This document shows positions 46,419 to 57,320 of a stretch of DNA of 64,000 nucleotides, piece by piece. A model generated the notes under the pieces. That model was not told the origin of the DNA. It worked only from the letters and a program-made list of their open reading frames with translations, and did not search any database. Position 1 is the first letter of the stretch. Each line of letters starts with the position of its first letter. The position numbers and the translations under genes are program-made. This DNA is from Lagopus muta (lineage: Eukaryota > Chordata > Aves > Galliformes > Phasianidae): assembly GCF_023343835.1 (NCBI RefSeq), contig NC_064435.1:80300134-80364133 (forward strand), given 5' to 3'.

Positions 46419-49400
46419 CTGCAAGAGAAGGAAACAACGAGAGGGGCTCAGAAAGAGGACTTCACCAGGGGGAATCCCGCGGGGCGACACCGGGGACCCC
46501 ACCCGGCGCTCCGCTGCCCGTGGGTCGGGACGAACACGCGTGGGGCCGAGTCCTGCCCGGAGCGCGGGGTGCGACCGGCGTGGGTCTCCGGGCTCAACGC
46601 AAGGATGCGACTCCCAACTACTGGGGCATTTTTCTTTTGACCTAAAGGGCCGCAAGTTGAACTGCGACCTCGGTCCGTTGGTATGCTAAAGGAGCGTTTA
46701 TTTCCGTGTGCGTGCACGCCTGTGTCCGAGCGTGTTTTACTGACAGGGAATGTCCCGCTGCTCTGTCACCACCGCCGAGCCAAGCACACCAGCGGCACCG
46801 AGAAACGAGCGACCTCTCTGGCTTTGCTCTCGTTTCCCACAGCCCGAGGCATCCCTTAGGGCCCCGCGGGACATCCCCGTGCCGGGCCGGGCCCCGCAGT
46901 ACGGGAGGAACGCTGCTGTGAGTGGGGAACCGTTTTGCGGGATGGAGCCAGAGGGAGATTGCTTTGGAGTGTGGGTGTCAAACTCGGCTGGAGGGGTCAT
47001 GTCAAAACTTGACCGAAGGGTCACATACGTGCACGAAGTAAAATAAAATAAATGAAAATAAACAAAAAGAGAGAGAAGGGAGGGGACAAAAATAATTTAA
47101 AAAGAGAGAGAGAAAAAAAAAAAAGGGAAATATTCAGGGATATCTATAGTTTCTCAGCATTGCAGCCTCTGTCGCTGTTTCGGCCGCAGACCCCGGCACG
47201 GAGCTCCTCCAGCACTGTCCCCTCCTTCACCCCGCAGAGCTCACTTTATAAAAGTGATTATTTCGCTGGATTTCCTCGGCTTTCTAATAACCCTGCTGGT
47301 ATGCTCGCCATAAACCGAGCCACTTTATTACAATCCTGATTCAATCATTTAGCGGGATTTAATGGCGTGCGAAAAAAATCCGTGCCGCCCCCCCGGCCCC
47401 GTCTTAGAATCCTTCAGCAGAACCGAGCCTCCTGGTTCCAATTTTTTCCCCTCTTATTCTCGGATCTGAGGCAACTGTAAGGCTTTAAGCCCGCCCGATC
47501 GCTGTCATAAAGCCGGGGGCCATCGCGAGCTCGGCAGCGATCGTCACCGAATTTGCTTTGTGTTTAATTATAAGGAAGGGAAAGGCGACGATCACTCGCA
47601 ACGGGGACAGGAGGAGAAGGATGATCGCTGGCCTTCGCTAGCGGTGAAAGAGCTCGGCTTGCTTTTCCCCACCTCTCTTCACTTTGATAAAACTACGTAG
47701 ATCCAGCACGAATGAGTGCATCCACGAGGAGGGGGGGTGTGTGGGGAGGGGGAGAAAAAAAAATTTGAAAAAGATTTTTATTTTTAAATCTAATTCAGGA
47801 ACGGGGGCGGTTTCCCTCAAAGCCGAGGGCCCAAATCTCAGCTCCACAATCGGAGGAACGCCGCTCTGCAAAGCGGCACTAAAAAGGCATCCGTCGCTCT
47901 GTGCGTGTACGTCCGTCCCTGAGCAGCAGCGGGTCGGGCTGCAACGGCTCCGGCCTCGGGAAATGCTGGGAGGCAGCGGGGTACGCAGTAATCTTCCCTT
48001 TCCCCACTGTTTTGCTTTTCCAGGAGCTGCCCTCGGGCCGCTGCGACGCAGCCCCACTCCACGCGTGGCCCCAGAGAATTGAAACAAACGAGGCAAACAA
48101 AACCAAACAAACAAATAAAACCAATCCAAACAACAACAGCGGCGGCACCAAAGAGGAGAGGTGAAACGGCGGAGGGACGGGGATGCCCCGGTGTTCCGCC
48201 TGCCTTTCCCACGTGCGGGGACAGAGAGAACGCCCCAGATCGTTCTCCCGTCTCAACGACACAGCACCGCGGGCACGGAGCGGCCCTTCGGAGTGACATA
48301 GCCCGGTAACGACCCTCCCCGCGGCCGCCTCTCCTCGCGAACCTGGCCGGAGCGATGGGGTATTTGGTTCATTTTAGTTGCTTGTTTTGCATTTCTTATT
48401 ATCGGAGCCAAAAGCGCAGCGGCTCCCGCAGCGGGGCCGGGTGCTCGGAGGGGCCGAGAGGTGATTGGCAGCGGGGGCGAGAAGGGAGAGGGGCCGGGGG
48501 TCGCCTGTATTTGTTACTTGTTGAAATTCCCATAAAATTGAACAAGACCCCGCTCTCCTAGGGGTTAAGTCAGGCTAAAATCCTCTTCGGTGTGGTCCAG
48601 CCCAGACTGTCTTTGTTTGCTTAACCTCCGGGACCCGCGTTTAAAAGGGCTATTTGGAAAATTTCCCCGTAAGAGCCCAACATCTTTTACCCATTTTTGC
48701 GCTTGGATTTTTTCTGAGGAGACATTGTCTTCAAAAAGTGACCCGGGGGGGTTGGGGGGGGTAGGGGGGGAGTAGGGAGGGTGAAACTCAGAACCCCTTT
48801 TTCCCTCCGGTCGCATAAATCCATTGGATCTGCTTTCATCTCGTTGCATTTATCCATATTAACAGATTTGTGGGGTTTGGTTTGTGTTCCCCTCCCCCCC
48901 CCACTCCCCCAGCGCTTTGCGGAGAATATTTAACTCGTTTTTCTATTACTGTGCGGAGAGCGGTGTACTCGGGGGGGGGGGGGGGGGGGAGTGCGGGCCG
49001 GGATGGCAAAGGGCCCGGGATGGAGCCGTGATGGAGCCGGGACGACAGAGCTCTGCTTCCACGGAGCAGCCCCAGCAGGACAAGATGGAGCGACGCTCTC
49101 AGCCACACCGCCTGACCCCCCCCAAGTTCCCTCCCTCCCGGCCCCAAACAGCGCAGCCCCGACCCCTTTCTCCCCTCTCTTTTCTTCCCGTCCTACCGAA
49201 GCCGGAGGAGCCCCGAAGCTGCGGTGAGGATCGCCCCCGTCCCCTCCCTACCTGAGAGGTCGTCGCGGGGGCTCTGGTGCAGGTAGCCCTGCTCCAGGGA
49301 GTAGGAGGGCACGCTGGGGTGGATGGCCGAGGGGGCGGCGTTGGCTGCGGGCAGGCCCTGCTGCTTGATGTAGGGCGAGGCCCCCGAGGCTGTCCAGTGG

Positions 49401-50266
49401 GCCGAAGGGCTGGCATAGGGCGAATGACACTCGATGGCGCTCGCCATGGCCGGCGAGGAGGGCACGGGGCTGCTGCTGCTGTCGGGGCCGTAGTCCCCGT
49501 TGGCAGTCACCGGGCAGCTGGCCATGTAGGTCGAGCCGGGGTTGGGCGACATGTGCGGGACGTGGTGGCCTCCGCCCAGCCCCTCGTAGCCGCCGGCCAC
49601 GGCGTTGGGCATCACGTCGAGGTTGTAGCCGTTGGAGTGGCAGGCGAGCGAGGCGGCGGGCGCCTGGAAATCGAAGCCCTGCGGCAGGATGGAGGCGCCG
49701 AAACCCAGCCCGTTCATCATGCGGTACATGGGCTTCAGCGCCTGGCATTTCCTCCTGAAGCCCCGGGGCCGCCGTCGGAAGGAGCCCTCCTCGAACATGA
49801 ACTCGGATGCCGGGTCGATGGTCCAGTAGTGGCCTTTACCCGGGCGGCCCAGCCCCTTGGGCAGCTTGATGAAGCACTCGTTGAGCGAGAGGTTGTGGCG
49901 CACTGAGTTCTTCCAGCCCTGGTAGGAGCCGCGGAAGAAGGGGAAGCGGGCCTGCAGGAACTGGTAGATCTCGCTGAGGGTCAGCCGCTTGGAGGGCGAG
50001 CTCTGGATGGCCATGACGATGAGAGCGATGTAGGAATAGGGGGGCTTCTCGGGCCGCCGCAGCCCCGAGCTGGCCTTCTTGCTCTTGGAGGTCGCCGCCG
50101 CCGCCGAAGAGGAGGAGGAGGTGGAGGTGGAGGTGGAGGAAGAGGAGGTGGAGGTCTCCAGGGCGGAGGAGGGCGGCCGGCTCATCTGGAGAGCTCCGGG
50201 CGCCGGGCTGCGGGAGCGGAGAGGGACGGGGGGCTCCAGCCGCTGCCGGCCGCTCTCGGTGGTCAT
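46264..50266 (-). CDS. FOXF2: FOXF2 forkhead transcription factor (two coding exons, join 46264-46418 and 49252-50266)
   Basis: The spliced product is 389 residues. FOXF2 is a nuclear DNA-binding regulator of mesenchyme in gut, palate, lung and brain pericytes (family knowledge). Residues 1-72 are Ser/Thr/Ala-rich low complexity. The forkhead domain spans about 74-168, starts with KPPYSYIAL and contains the recognition helix [13 protein letters not shown] (120-132), followed by a basic [10 protein letters not shown] stretch. The C-terminal half carries [20 protein letters not shown], a [20 protein letters not shown] block and [11 protein letters not shown], and the protein ends in DIKPCVM, all characteristic of FOXF. 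I chose FOXF2 over FOXF1 from the N-terminus ([15 protein letters not shown], Ser-rich tract) and the middle region. The start is the ATG that gives the family MTTE beginning. The protein is shorter than the mammalian one (about 444 residues) because Ala, Gly and His runs are reduced. No frameshift or missing key residue is seen. Confidence 0.96.
48745..48780 (+). repeat. Multi-G-run block with G-quadruplex potential
   Basis: Runs of 7, 8, 7 and 3 G residues are separated by TT, TA and AGTA. This fits the simple G-quadruplex pattern on the strand that is the template for FOXF2. Confidence 0.8.
48971..48989 (+). repeat. 19-base G homopolymer in FOXF2 intron
   Basis: An unbroken run of 19 G on the plus strand, about 260 bp inside the intron from the exon 1 donor. 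The length may be uncertain because sequencing is error-prone in such runs. Confidence 0.85.
49252..50266 (-). other. FOXF2: FOXF2 coding exon 1
   Basis: This exon carries 338 complete codons plus one base, including the whole forkhead domain. The open frame runs on past the exon end to 49193, but family-like sequence stops at the residues DDLS, where a CAG|GTAGGG donor lies on the minus strand. Past that point the frame reads non-homologous residues. The single leftover G joins the TG of exon 2 to make a Val codon. A run of TCC/ACC-type codons (about 50107-50153) encodes the Ser/Thr tract. Confidence 0.93.
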
Positions 50267-50644
50267 CTGGCGGAGGGAGGGGACTGGGGCCGGCTGGGGT
50301 GAGGCGGGGAGGGAAGGGGGGGGGGCGGCGCGGGGTGGGTACCGGGGAGGGGGGAGAGCGGGGGGGCCGCTGTCCTGCGGGCACCTCCTCGGCGCGGCGG
50401 GGCGGCGGCGGCAGAGCCCGGCGCATCTCTCCCTCCCCGCCGTCCCCTCCGCTTTCCGCCGGAGCCAGGCGCTGCGATGGGGCGGCCCCCGCCCGGTCCC
50501 GGCCCGGCCCCCGCCCTACGCTCAGCGTCGCTCCGCTTCTTCCGCTGCCCCCCACCTGGGGACAGGCGGCTGCCGGGTCCGGCGAGGAGAGGAAGCGCGG
50601 ACCCCCCTCTCCCCCCGCCCCCAGCCTCTTCCGCACTCTCGGTC

Positions 50645-50653
50645 TTTCATATA
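50645..50653 (-). promoter_or_regulatory. TATA-like box, candidate FOXF2 core promoter
   Basis: The minus strand reads TATATGAAA within CTCTATATGAAAG, in a CpG-rich context about 380 bp upstream of the ATG. Transcription would start near 50615-50625, giving a 5' UTR of about 350 nt. No start-site data are available, and a dispersed CpG-island promoter is the alternative. Confidence 0.35.
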
Positions 50654-53600
50654 GAGGCTTACTCTGCCGCAAGACCCTCGGCAGTCAAAGACAGCGCGGC
50701 CGCCTATCTCTTTCTTCAATCTCTCGTTCTTTTTTTCCTACTTTCCCCGCAGAACCCCCTGGTGCCGAGAGAACAGCGGGGACGGATGGGGGGGAGGCGA
50801 GAGGGAGCGAGAGACCACCACGCTCCCCAGAGCTGCCCTATGTCATCTCCCCACCGGGGCACAAGCTGAGGCTGCATCTGCCGCTGCTCCGACCCGTGAC
50901 CGCCGCCCCCGGGCTGCAGAGCCGCCGGGAACGCGGTGCGAAGGGAAAGCCCCCCCGCGGCTAAGATTAAAAGGGGGAAAATAACAGGGGGTCGGGGCAC
51001 TGCTCCGGGGATCCTCTCCCGGGAGGTGCAACAAGGGGGTCACCCGTGATGGGAAACGACGTTTGCCGGAGGGTAGCCGTGGGGGCAGCGAGGATAGGTG
51101 CCGGGGGGGGGGGAGCATCGGGCTGCTCTCGGCTAACGGAGGAGCAACAAACCAGGGACGGGAGGGGCAAAGCGGGCGGAGATGCTGCGGGGGTGGGAAG
51201 GACGCGTTGCTGTGTGTGCGGGTGTCCGTGTGTCCGTCCGTCTGAGCGCAGCTCCGTGCTGAGAGCTCGCTGGTGGGTAGGGGCGGGGGGGCCGGTCCCA
51301 GACAGTGACCTGCAGCTGAGTGGAAGCAGGCTTTTTCCATCAAACTCTGCCTGGATACCACACACAGAGCCCAAGTGTCAGTTTACTGCCCTGAGCCCGG
51401 CTCCTTTTCCCTAAGCTCCTCAGTAATTAGACAAAGAAAACCTAAATTAACTGAACAGGCGTCGACAGCTTCCTCCAGATCACCGCTGCTCCGTACATGG
51501 GAATGTGTCCGAAAATGGCTCGGTGGTACCTGAGAGTCGGATAAGGGAACACAGCGGCTCTGGCAAAGTTTAGTACACATTGTTCATAGAAAATAATAAT
51601 AAAAAAGATGGATCGGTCGGTAAATCGTGTGCACCTTTCCCGAGGCATCGATTTAAACTTTTCCCATCGCAAATTAAAAACGAACGAATGAACGAACAAA
51701 CAGAACAGATACCTTTTATTTTTTTCCTGGAGGGGTGAGGAAGGCCGACTCGCAGCCTCCGAACCCCCTGCAAGGAGCGATCGGCGGTGCTTTGAGACAA
51801 CCCGTGCTTTGGTGCTTCCCAACCCTCCCCTCTCCGGTCCTTCGGTCGCGGATGTCCGCGTGAGTGCCACCCCCGGGTGGAGACGTCGCCTAAAAGAGCC
51901 CCAAGTGCCCTCGTTTGGGCAGCCTCGTCGGGTCGGAGCGGGGCGACGACTTCTGGGGCAGATGTCAACGCGAAGGGACGCGCCTTCGTTTTGTCTTCGG
52001 TGCAAAGCTGAGGGGGACGCGGGGCTTCGGAGGTGTTTTTGGAGCCCCGTGGTTGAAGAGAAGAGCGTTCGCTGTTTGGTGCTGGAGGTGTTTGTTTTGC
52101 TTGGTGTATCCATCTCTGGGTTGATCCCGGTTTTGGAGAAGGACGGCTTTGTTTTGCCGGAGCGTACGGAAATTGAACTTTTTGGCAGATTTGGTTACTC
52201 AGACGTTGTTCTGTAATCATCGATTTTATTCTAGGAAATCTCTTCATTATTGCGGTTTCAGTTTTGCGTTCATACCACGGTCCTCTCTGCTTCGGGGCTG
52301 AATGAAACAATAGAGACCAAACCCGTTGAGAAAATGAGAGAGAAGTAAGAAAGATAAACGTTTACGGCTATCTGGGAGCCCACTCTTTTATTTTTCATTT
52401 AAAAATATATGTATATTTTGTTTCTCCTCCCCTTCCCCTTTTTTCACATCAGTCTCGGAGGAGTTTTTTCAATTAAATCCAAGCCCGAAACTCCAACAAA
52501 TCCTCCACCCCCTTCCCTCCTCCCAGCCCTGTACAAGTGCTTAACCTTAAGCACGGGCGGATTTCCCTCCCGCTGTCCGTGTCGGGGTGCTGCAGCTCCA
52601 TCCCGCACCTCGGCTGCCCGAGGGCCCTTCCCGCACAGCGCCCGCAGCCCAGCGCTCACCGGGGGGTGGGGGGCACAGAGGCCTGGATGGGAAAGGGGCT
52701 GGCGGCAACCGTACCGCGTCCCTGTGCTGCTCCTGGACCTCCTGACTCCTTGGAAGTAACGCTTTCCATAGCTGAATCCCCGAAGGCTGCCACCCGGGGG
52801 CTGGCCACACAGGTTGAGCTGCCTGCCCATGGGGGTACCTTGGGGTATGTTTCAGCAGCGCTTGGCTTGGGGATGGGGGAAGTTCAGCCCGGGTCGTGAA
52901 GGCAGAGGTTGTGAATTAGTGGGATTGGAACCGTTCTCTCTCTTCCCCGCTGCGCAGCTCCCCGACCCGGGGTAGCTTTGCTCAGCGCCTGAGGAAGGAG
53001 AGTTAACAGCGTTAGGGCTCGCAGCCAGCCGCAAGGGCAGCACCCATCGCCCCCGGGGCAGTGTTTTTCAGCGGGTGACATAAGAAGTGGCACCCAACGC
53101 CCCGGCAGCACGAAGACATCCTCCCCAAGGGCCTTGTTCTGTCTCCACAGCCCCCATCACCTCATCCCCTCGTGGAGCGGAACCGTGGCCGAGGAACATC
53201 CGACGGCCTCCGGGCAGCTGCCCTCGGGGGTGACGGAGGAAAGTCGTGGGCAGCGGAGCCGATAGCTCTGCTCGGACAATAATAGCGCCTGTTTGGGGTT
53301 TTGTGTCCCCATGCATCCCCCAAGTGCTTCCACCGAGTGTTTGTGCTAGAGGGACTTCGCTTTTCCTACACCAGATGCCAGTGTTAAAGATGTTGTCCCC
53401 TCCTGGTTCTGCGCTTTCCGGAGCATCAAAATAAGCCCCCCGCAGAGGTCAGGATATAGGTCACCTCTTTAAAAGGAAACGTGGCCCTTCCAAAAATATA
53501 AAACATCTTTGACGTAGGAAAAAAAAAAGGAAAAAAGAGAGCGAGTTAAAAAAAAAAAAAGCTCTTTTGTCTTCGAGCATCCTCTGTGACTGTAAATAAA

Positions 53601-53868
53601 ACGGGACGGGCTCGGGGTGAAACGAGTGGAAAGTTACGGGGTGCGCGCAGGTACAGAGCTCTGCACCAGCGCCGGAGGTTGCTGCACGACCCCTCCGCAC
53701 CCGGAGGCGAAGGTCATCCCAAAGAAGGCACGGGGCTGCGGGGCTGCAGGATAGCGCATCCCGCGTCGGAGGGGGCTCCGTCGGGGCGGGTCCGCGGGTG
53801 CGGAGTGGGGCTCTGCCCGCTGCCAGGAGGGAGGTAATCAGGAGCAGGTTTCGCCGCTCGCTCCTTTC

Positions 53869-53935
53869 CCCCCCCATTCCCATCCCCGCCTTCCCTCCGC
53901 CCTCCCTCCCTCTTCCCCCCCCCTCCCCCCCACCT
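53869..53935 (+). repeat. C/T-rich low-complexity tract
   Basis: Repeated CCTCC and long C runs with little A or G. Confidence 0.8.
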
Positions 53936-54467
53936 CTTCCGCGCTCGAGGTTTTCATTAATTTTTAAGTGAAGCCCATAAAACAGAACGAGGCGCTCAAA
54001 GGTAGGGCCGCGTTACCGAGCGCCGCCTCACCGCGCGATTTACGAACGGAGGTTGGAAAAAAAGTAATAAGCCGAGCTGGCACCTCGGCAGAGGGGCTGC
54101 CGGCCGCCCCTTCCCCATACACACCGCGGCACACCTCCGCAGCCCCTCGGATCAAAGGGGAACGGGGGGCGGCTGTGCCTCCGCGTCCCCCCCACCCTCC
54201 TTCTCTCTGTGCCTCCTCCATCCGGGGGTGTTTATGGATGAGCCGCCTCGGAGCCTCGAAGTTTTTTCGAAGGGTTTGGACAGTTCATCAGCAGTCGCTT
54301 TCGGTATCCGCTTCCTCCCTTCCAAGCACGATCCCGCACACCACGCCGGGTGGGGGGAGCGTACTTGAGAGCAGAGCAGCTCCTTAACCAACGTCAGAAC
54401 CACACCGTTGACCTTCGGGAAACACGGAGTTCGGGCCTTAAACCCCTCCAAATGATTTACTTCTCCT

Positions 54468-54512
54468 TTTTATTTTATTTATTTATTTATTTAACTTTAT
54501 TATTATTATTAT
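54468..54512 (+). repeat. (TTTA)n and (ATT)n microsatellite
   Basis: A TTTATTTATTTA run followed by ATTATTATTATT, sharply more AT-rich than the GC-rich sequence on both sides. Confidence 0.85.
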
Positions 54513-54629
54513 GTAACTTTCCCTGCTACGGTTATTGCTGGGTTTCCCACATGCACCGGTACTTTGCGGATCCACCTCTTCTTCCACAGCAGTGGAAAAC
54601 AACGACAATAAACAGTAACAACAAAAAAC

Positions 54630-54780
54630 CCATATATATGTATATATACGTGTGTATGCATACGTATATGCATATGCATATGTGCATACCTATGTACACA
54701 AACAGGCATACTTACATACCCCTATACACACATATATGCATGTACACACATATCTACATAAAACCATACATAAAAGGAGC
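54630..54780 (+). repeat. Alternating purine-pyrimidine TATG/CATA-rich tract
   Basis: About 150 bp of degenerate ATATGCATATGCATATGTGC-type sequence mixed with ACACATA units. It could adopt Z-DNA or cruciform-like structure, which is inference only. Confidence 0.75.
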
Positions 54781-55217
54781 GAGGTGTCAAAGCCATGCCT
54801 CCCACCGCCCGCTGCCCCCCGAGCACGGATGCGTCCCTTTCAGTCGCAGTGCCCCAGGGCAGGACGGTCCCCCTCCCCGCCTCCAAGACCCCCCCGTGCC
54901 TCGGCCCGGCGGCTCCGCTGGGTGGCGCTGGGCCCCTGGAAATGGGGGCCCCGGCCCGGCCCCACCTGCGGGAGCTCACGGCCCCCGCACCTCCGGACCC
55001 CCCAGTGAGCTCTCGGGCGACGGTCGGGAGGCTTCGTCCCAATGCGCTCCTTCCTCCGGCAGTTCGGGGGCTGCTGGACAGCCAACGTGTATATACTTCC
55101 TATAGGAGATGCAGGGGCTGGACCCACAGAGCCCCCCCGGAGATGTTAGGGGTGCTTCGGGCACAGGGAAAGCATTGAGCAGTAGTGGGTGTAAACAGGA
55201 AGGCGTCTGGTAGGCAC

Positions 55218-55285
55218 CTTTTTTCCTTTTCCATTTTCCTTTTTCCTTTTTCCTTTCCCATTTTCTCTTTCCCTTTCCCCTTCCA
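55218..55285 (+). repeat. (CCTTTT)n-type homopyrimidine tract
   Basis: Several TTTTCC/TTTCC units in a row, homopyrimidine on the plus strand for most of the length. Confidence 0.8.
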
Positions 55286-55450
55286 AGCCAGCTTTCATGC
55301 CTCCCCTTCTCTATCTGCATGCAGAGACCCCCACCCTCTCCTTACTCAGACAGCACCATCCTGCCTTCGCTATTAGACATGAAGATGCTTGTTTTCCCTT
55401 CAACCAGAGCACGCAGTAGAAGTACACCTCACCCCTCTATAGCTTGTTAA

Positions 55451-55556
55451 GATGTGGCACTGAAGGACACAGTTAGTGGGAATGGTGTTGATGGGTTTAT
55501 CGTTGGACTTGATGATCTTAGAGGTCTTTCCCTACCTAAATCATGTGATGATTCTG
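55451..55556 (+). mobile_element. CR1 LINE 3' tail
   Basis: GATGTGGCACTGAAGGACAC, GTTGGACTTGATGATCTTAG, AGGTCTTTCCCTACCTAAAT and ATGATTCTG. It is plus-oriented and short. Confidence 0.88.
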
Positions 55557-56982
55557 CTTAGCAGGTGGGCTGCCTTGAACACTCTCTTTCTAGGGCTTCA
55601 CTTTCACATGCGGCTGGTAGAATGGATCTGGGTAAGAAAGAACCATGGCAGCCCTGCCCATCTGCTGGGATTTTGGTCTGTCAGGAAAGAAAGGCTCCAG
55701 AAAAAGAAAGTGTGGCCCTATAAGGGCACGGCACAGCTCCTGGAGTGGGGAGTGGTGCTGTGTGGGTGAGAAGATGTGCTCCTGGTGTGTGGGGTTGGGA
55801 CAGATGCAGATTCCTTACTGCAGGTGTCTTCCTTATTTATGTGCTTGAGGGCTGCCAATGGAGGCCATAGAGAAAGAGAATTGTCGTTGTGTCTTTTATG
55901 TACTTAAACACATTCTGCTGTTACTTGAGTTGGGCTTTTTTCCTCTTTTCCTGTTCTCAGGAAAAAAAAAAAAAAAAAAAAGAGACTGAACTTATCATTT
56001 TAACAGAAAATATCCCATCTTTCCCCTCCAAATTGAGTCTGACTACAAACTTACCCTGGCAAGCACTGGACCTAGGAGGATGTGCCCTTTTCCCCAGGAC
56101 AGAAGAATGCCGGTGGAGCAACTGATTGGAAGATTAAGCTGCTGCCAAATTTGTCCTGCCAGTAACTAATTTATTCTCCAATGGATAACTTATTCCAGCT
56201 CCTGAAATCTGCAGCATGGATCCAAGGAGTGGTTTGGCTCAGAGGAGGCAGTGTGATCAGCCTCTGAGCTCCATATATAAAATATGAACCTGATGCTGAG
56301 GGTGGGGGTGTCACTGTCTTTGGGAGTTGGAGCCATTGTAGTGCTTCAGCCCATCCATCTTTCTGGGACATCTGTATATCCAGATTATTTGTATCTCTGG
56401 ACTGGGTCCCAATCACTGTCTTTCTTTTCAACTTGTCTCCAGTTTTATCCCAAAGTTATTTCTTCTCAGAAATTGGACTTAGCCCAGTGAAGTGGTGTGT
56501 TCTTAGCCAAAAGTTATGAACAGCAGTCTCATCTCCAGTGTCTTAGATACTAAATGGGAAATTATAGGAAAAAATAATATAGGTATGGACATATGTTTCC
56601 TCACATACATCCTTTACTTGCCTATCTTCATGTAAACTTACTAAAAAGAGCAGTCCAGATTTCTTGGCTATGTATTAATGGAACCAGTGCCACATACAAG
56701 GGTTTTTCTTGCCTGTTGTTTTCCTCACCTGAAGTTTGCTCCAGGTCCAGCAAAAATCTTTCCATCAGTGAAGCTGAACTGACTTTTTGGCATCCCAATT
56801 GCCACCACGATGTCAGAGTGACAAGGACAGAGGTGAAATCTCTGCCAACCCATGTTGAAAATGGGAGATAGAGCTGAACTGGGTCTGATTTGATAACATT
56901 TATGTTGATGTTATGTAGAATGGATGCACTGATTATGTCTGTTGTGGGTGGAAAGGATGGATTGAACTATATGTTGAGCTAT
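55557..56982. other. Intergenic, no gene
   Basis: An A run lies at 55961-55981. No coding frame with family features. Confidence 0.5.
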
Positions 56983-57290
56983 AAGAAAGGAGGGGACAGA
57001 CTCTTTAGCAGGGTTTGTTGTGACAGGAGAAGGAGAAACAGTTCCAAACTAAAAGAGGGGAAATATAGGCTGGATATAAGGAAGATGTTTTTACAATAAA
57101 GGTAGCAAAGCACTGGAACATGTTGCTGAGAAAAGCGATGGATGCCCCATCCCTGGAAACATCCAAGGTCAGGCTGGATGGGACTCTGAACAACCTGATC
57201 TTTCTGTAGTTGTCCCTGTTCATTGCAGGGGGGTTGGACTAGGTGGCCTTTAAGGATCTCTTCCGACTCAAACAATTCTGTGGTTCTATG
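56983..57290 (+). mobile_element. CR1 LINE 3' fragment (~310 bp)
   Basis: GACAGACTCTTTAGCAGGGT, a CCAAACTAAAAGAGGGGAAA block, GATGCCCCATCCCTGGAAAC, GTTGTCCCTGTTCATTGCAG and a terminal AATTCTGTGGTTCTATG. It is plus-oriented, well preserved, and lies next to LTR-like copy Y. Confidence 0.92.
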
Positions 57291-57320
57291 TGACAGGATA
57301 AGTAGTACTCTGTAGAAGAA

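Larger units (their letters stand above)
46419..49251 (-). other. FOXF2: FOXF2 intron (2,833 bp)
   Basis: This is the single intron between the coding exons, with GTAGGG donor and TTGCAG acceptor. It is GC-rich at both ends and holds homopolymer tracts: a 19-base G run on the plus strand at 48971-48989, a multi-G-run block at 48745-48780 and a C run near 48893-48902. An AT-richer middle (about 47210-47640) looks like constrained non-coding sequence. No CR1 copy is seen inside it. Confidence 0.9.
48300..51300. promoter_or_regulatory. CpG-rich domain (CpG island) over FOXF2 exon 1 and promoter
   Basis: CpG dinucleotides and GC-box-like GGGCGG/CCGCCC stretches are dense here, in contrast to the AT-rich flanks. 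The domain covers the 5' part of the intron, exon 1, the 5' UTR and the immediate upstream region. Smaller CpG-rich patches lie at about 44640-44860, 45870-46260, 46440-46700 and 53600-54200. Such islands are typical of developmental regulators. The boundaries are estimated by eye. Confidence 0.75.
50660..55450. other. GC-rich upstream flank of FOXF2, no coding gene seen
   Basis: Most of this stretch is moderately to highly GC-rich and free of CR1. Open frames exist on both strands but are low-complexity, overlap one another and match no family I recognise. A divergent non-coding RNA like those reported beside mammalian FOXF genes would fall here, but the sequence alone does not show one. Simple repeats occupy 53869-53935 (C/T-rich), 54468-54512 and 54630-54780. 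Confidence 0.5.

Noticed and set aside
49277..49906. 209-codon open frame on the plus strand across FOXF2 exon 1
   Set aside because: It is the antisense shadow of the forkhead exon, kept open by high GC content, and has no family features.
49836..50672. 278-codon minus-strand frame overlapping the start of FOXF2
   Set aside because: It is a different frame from the forkhead domain, rich in Pro, Leu and Arg, and produced by GC bias. Upstream of the true ATG it is 5' UTR.
54350..55105. 251-codon plus-strand frame
   Set aside because: It runs through TTTA/ATT and TATG simple repeats and then GC-rich sequence. The composition is artefactual and no domain is visible.
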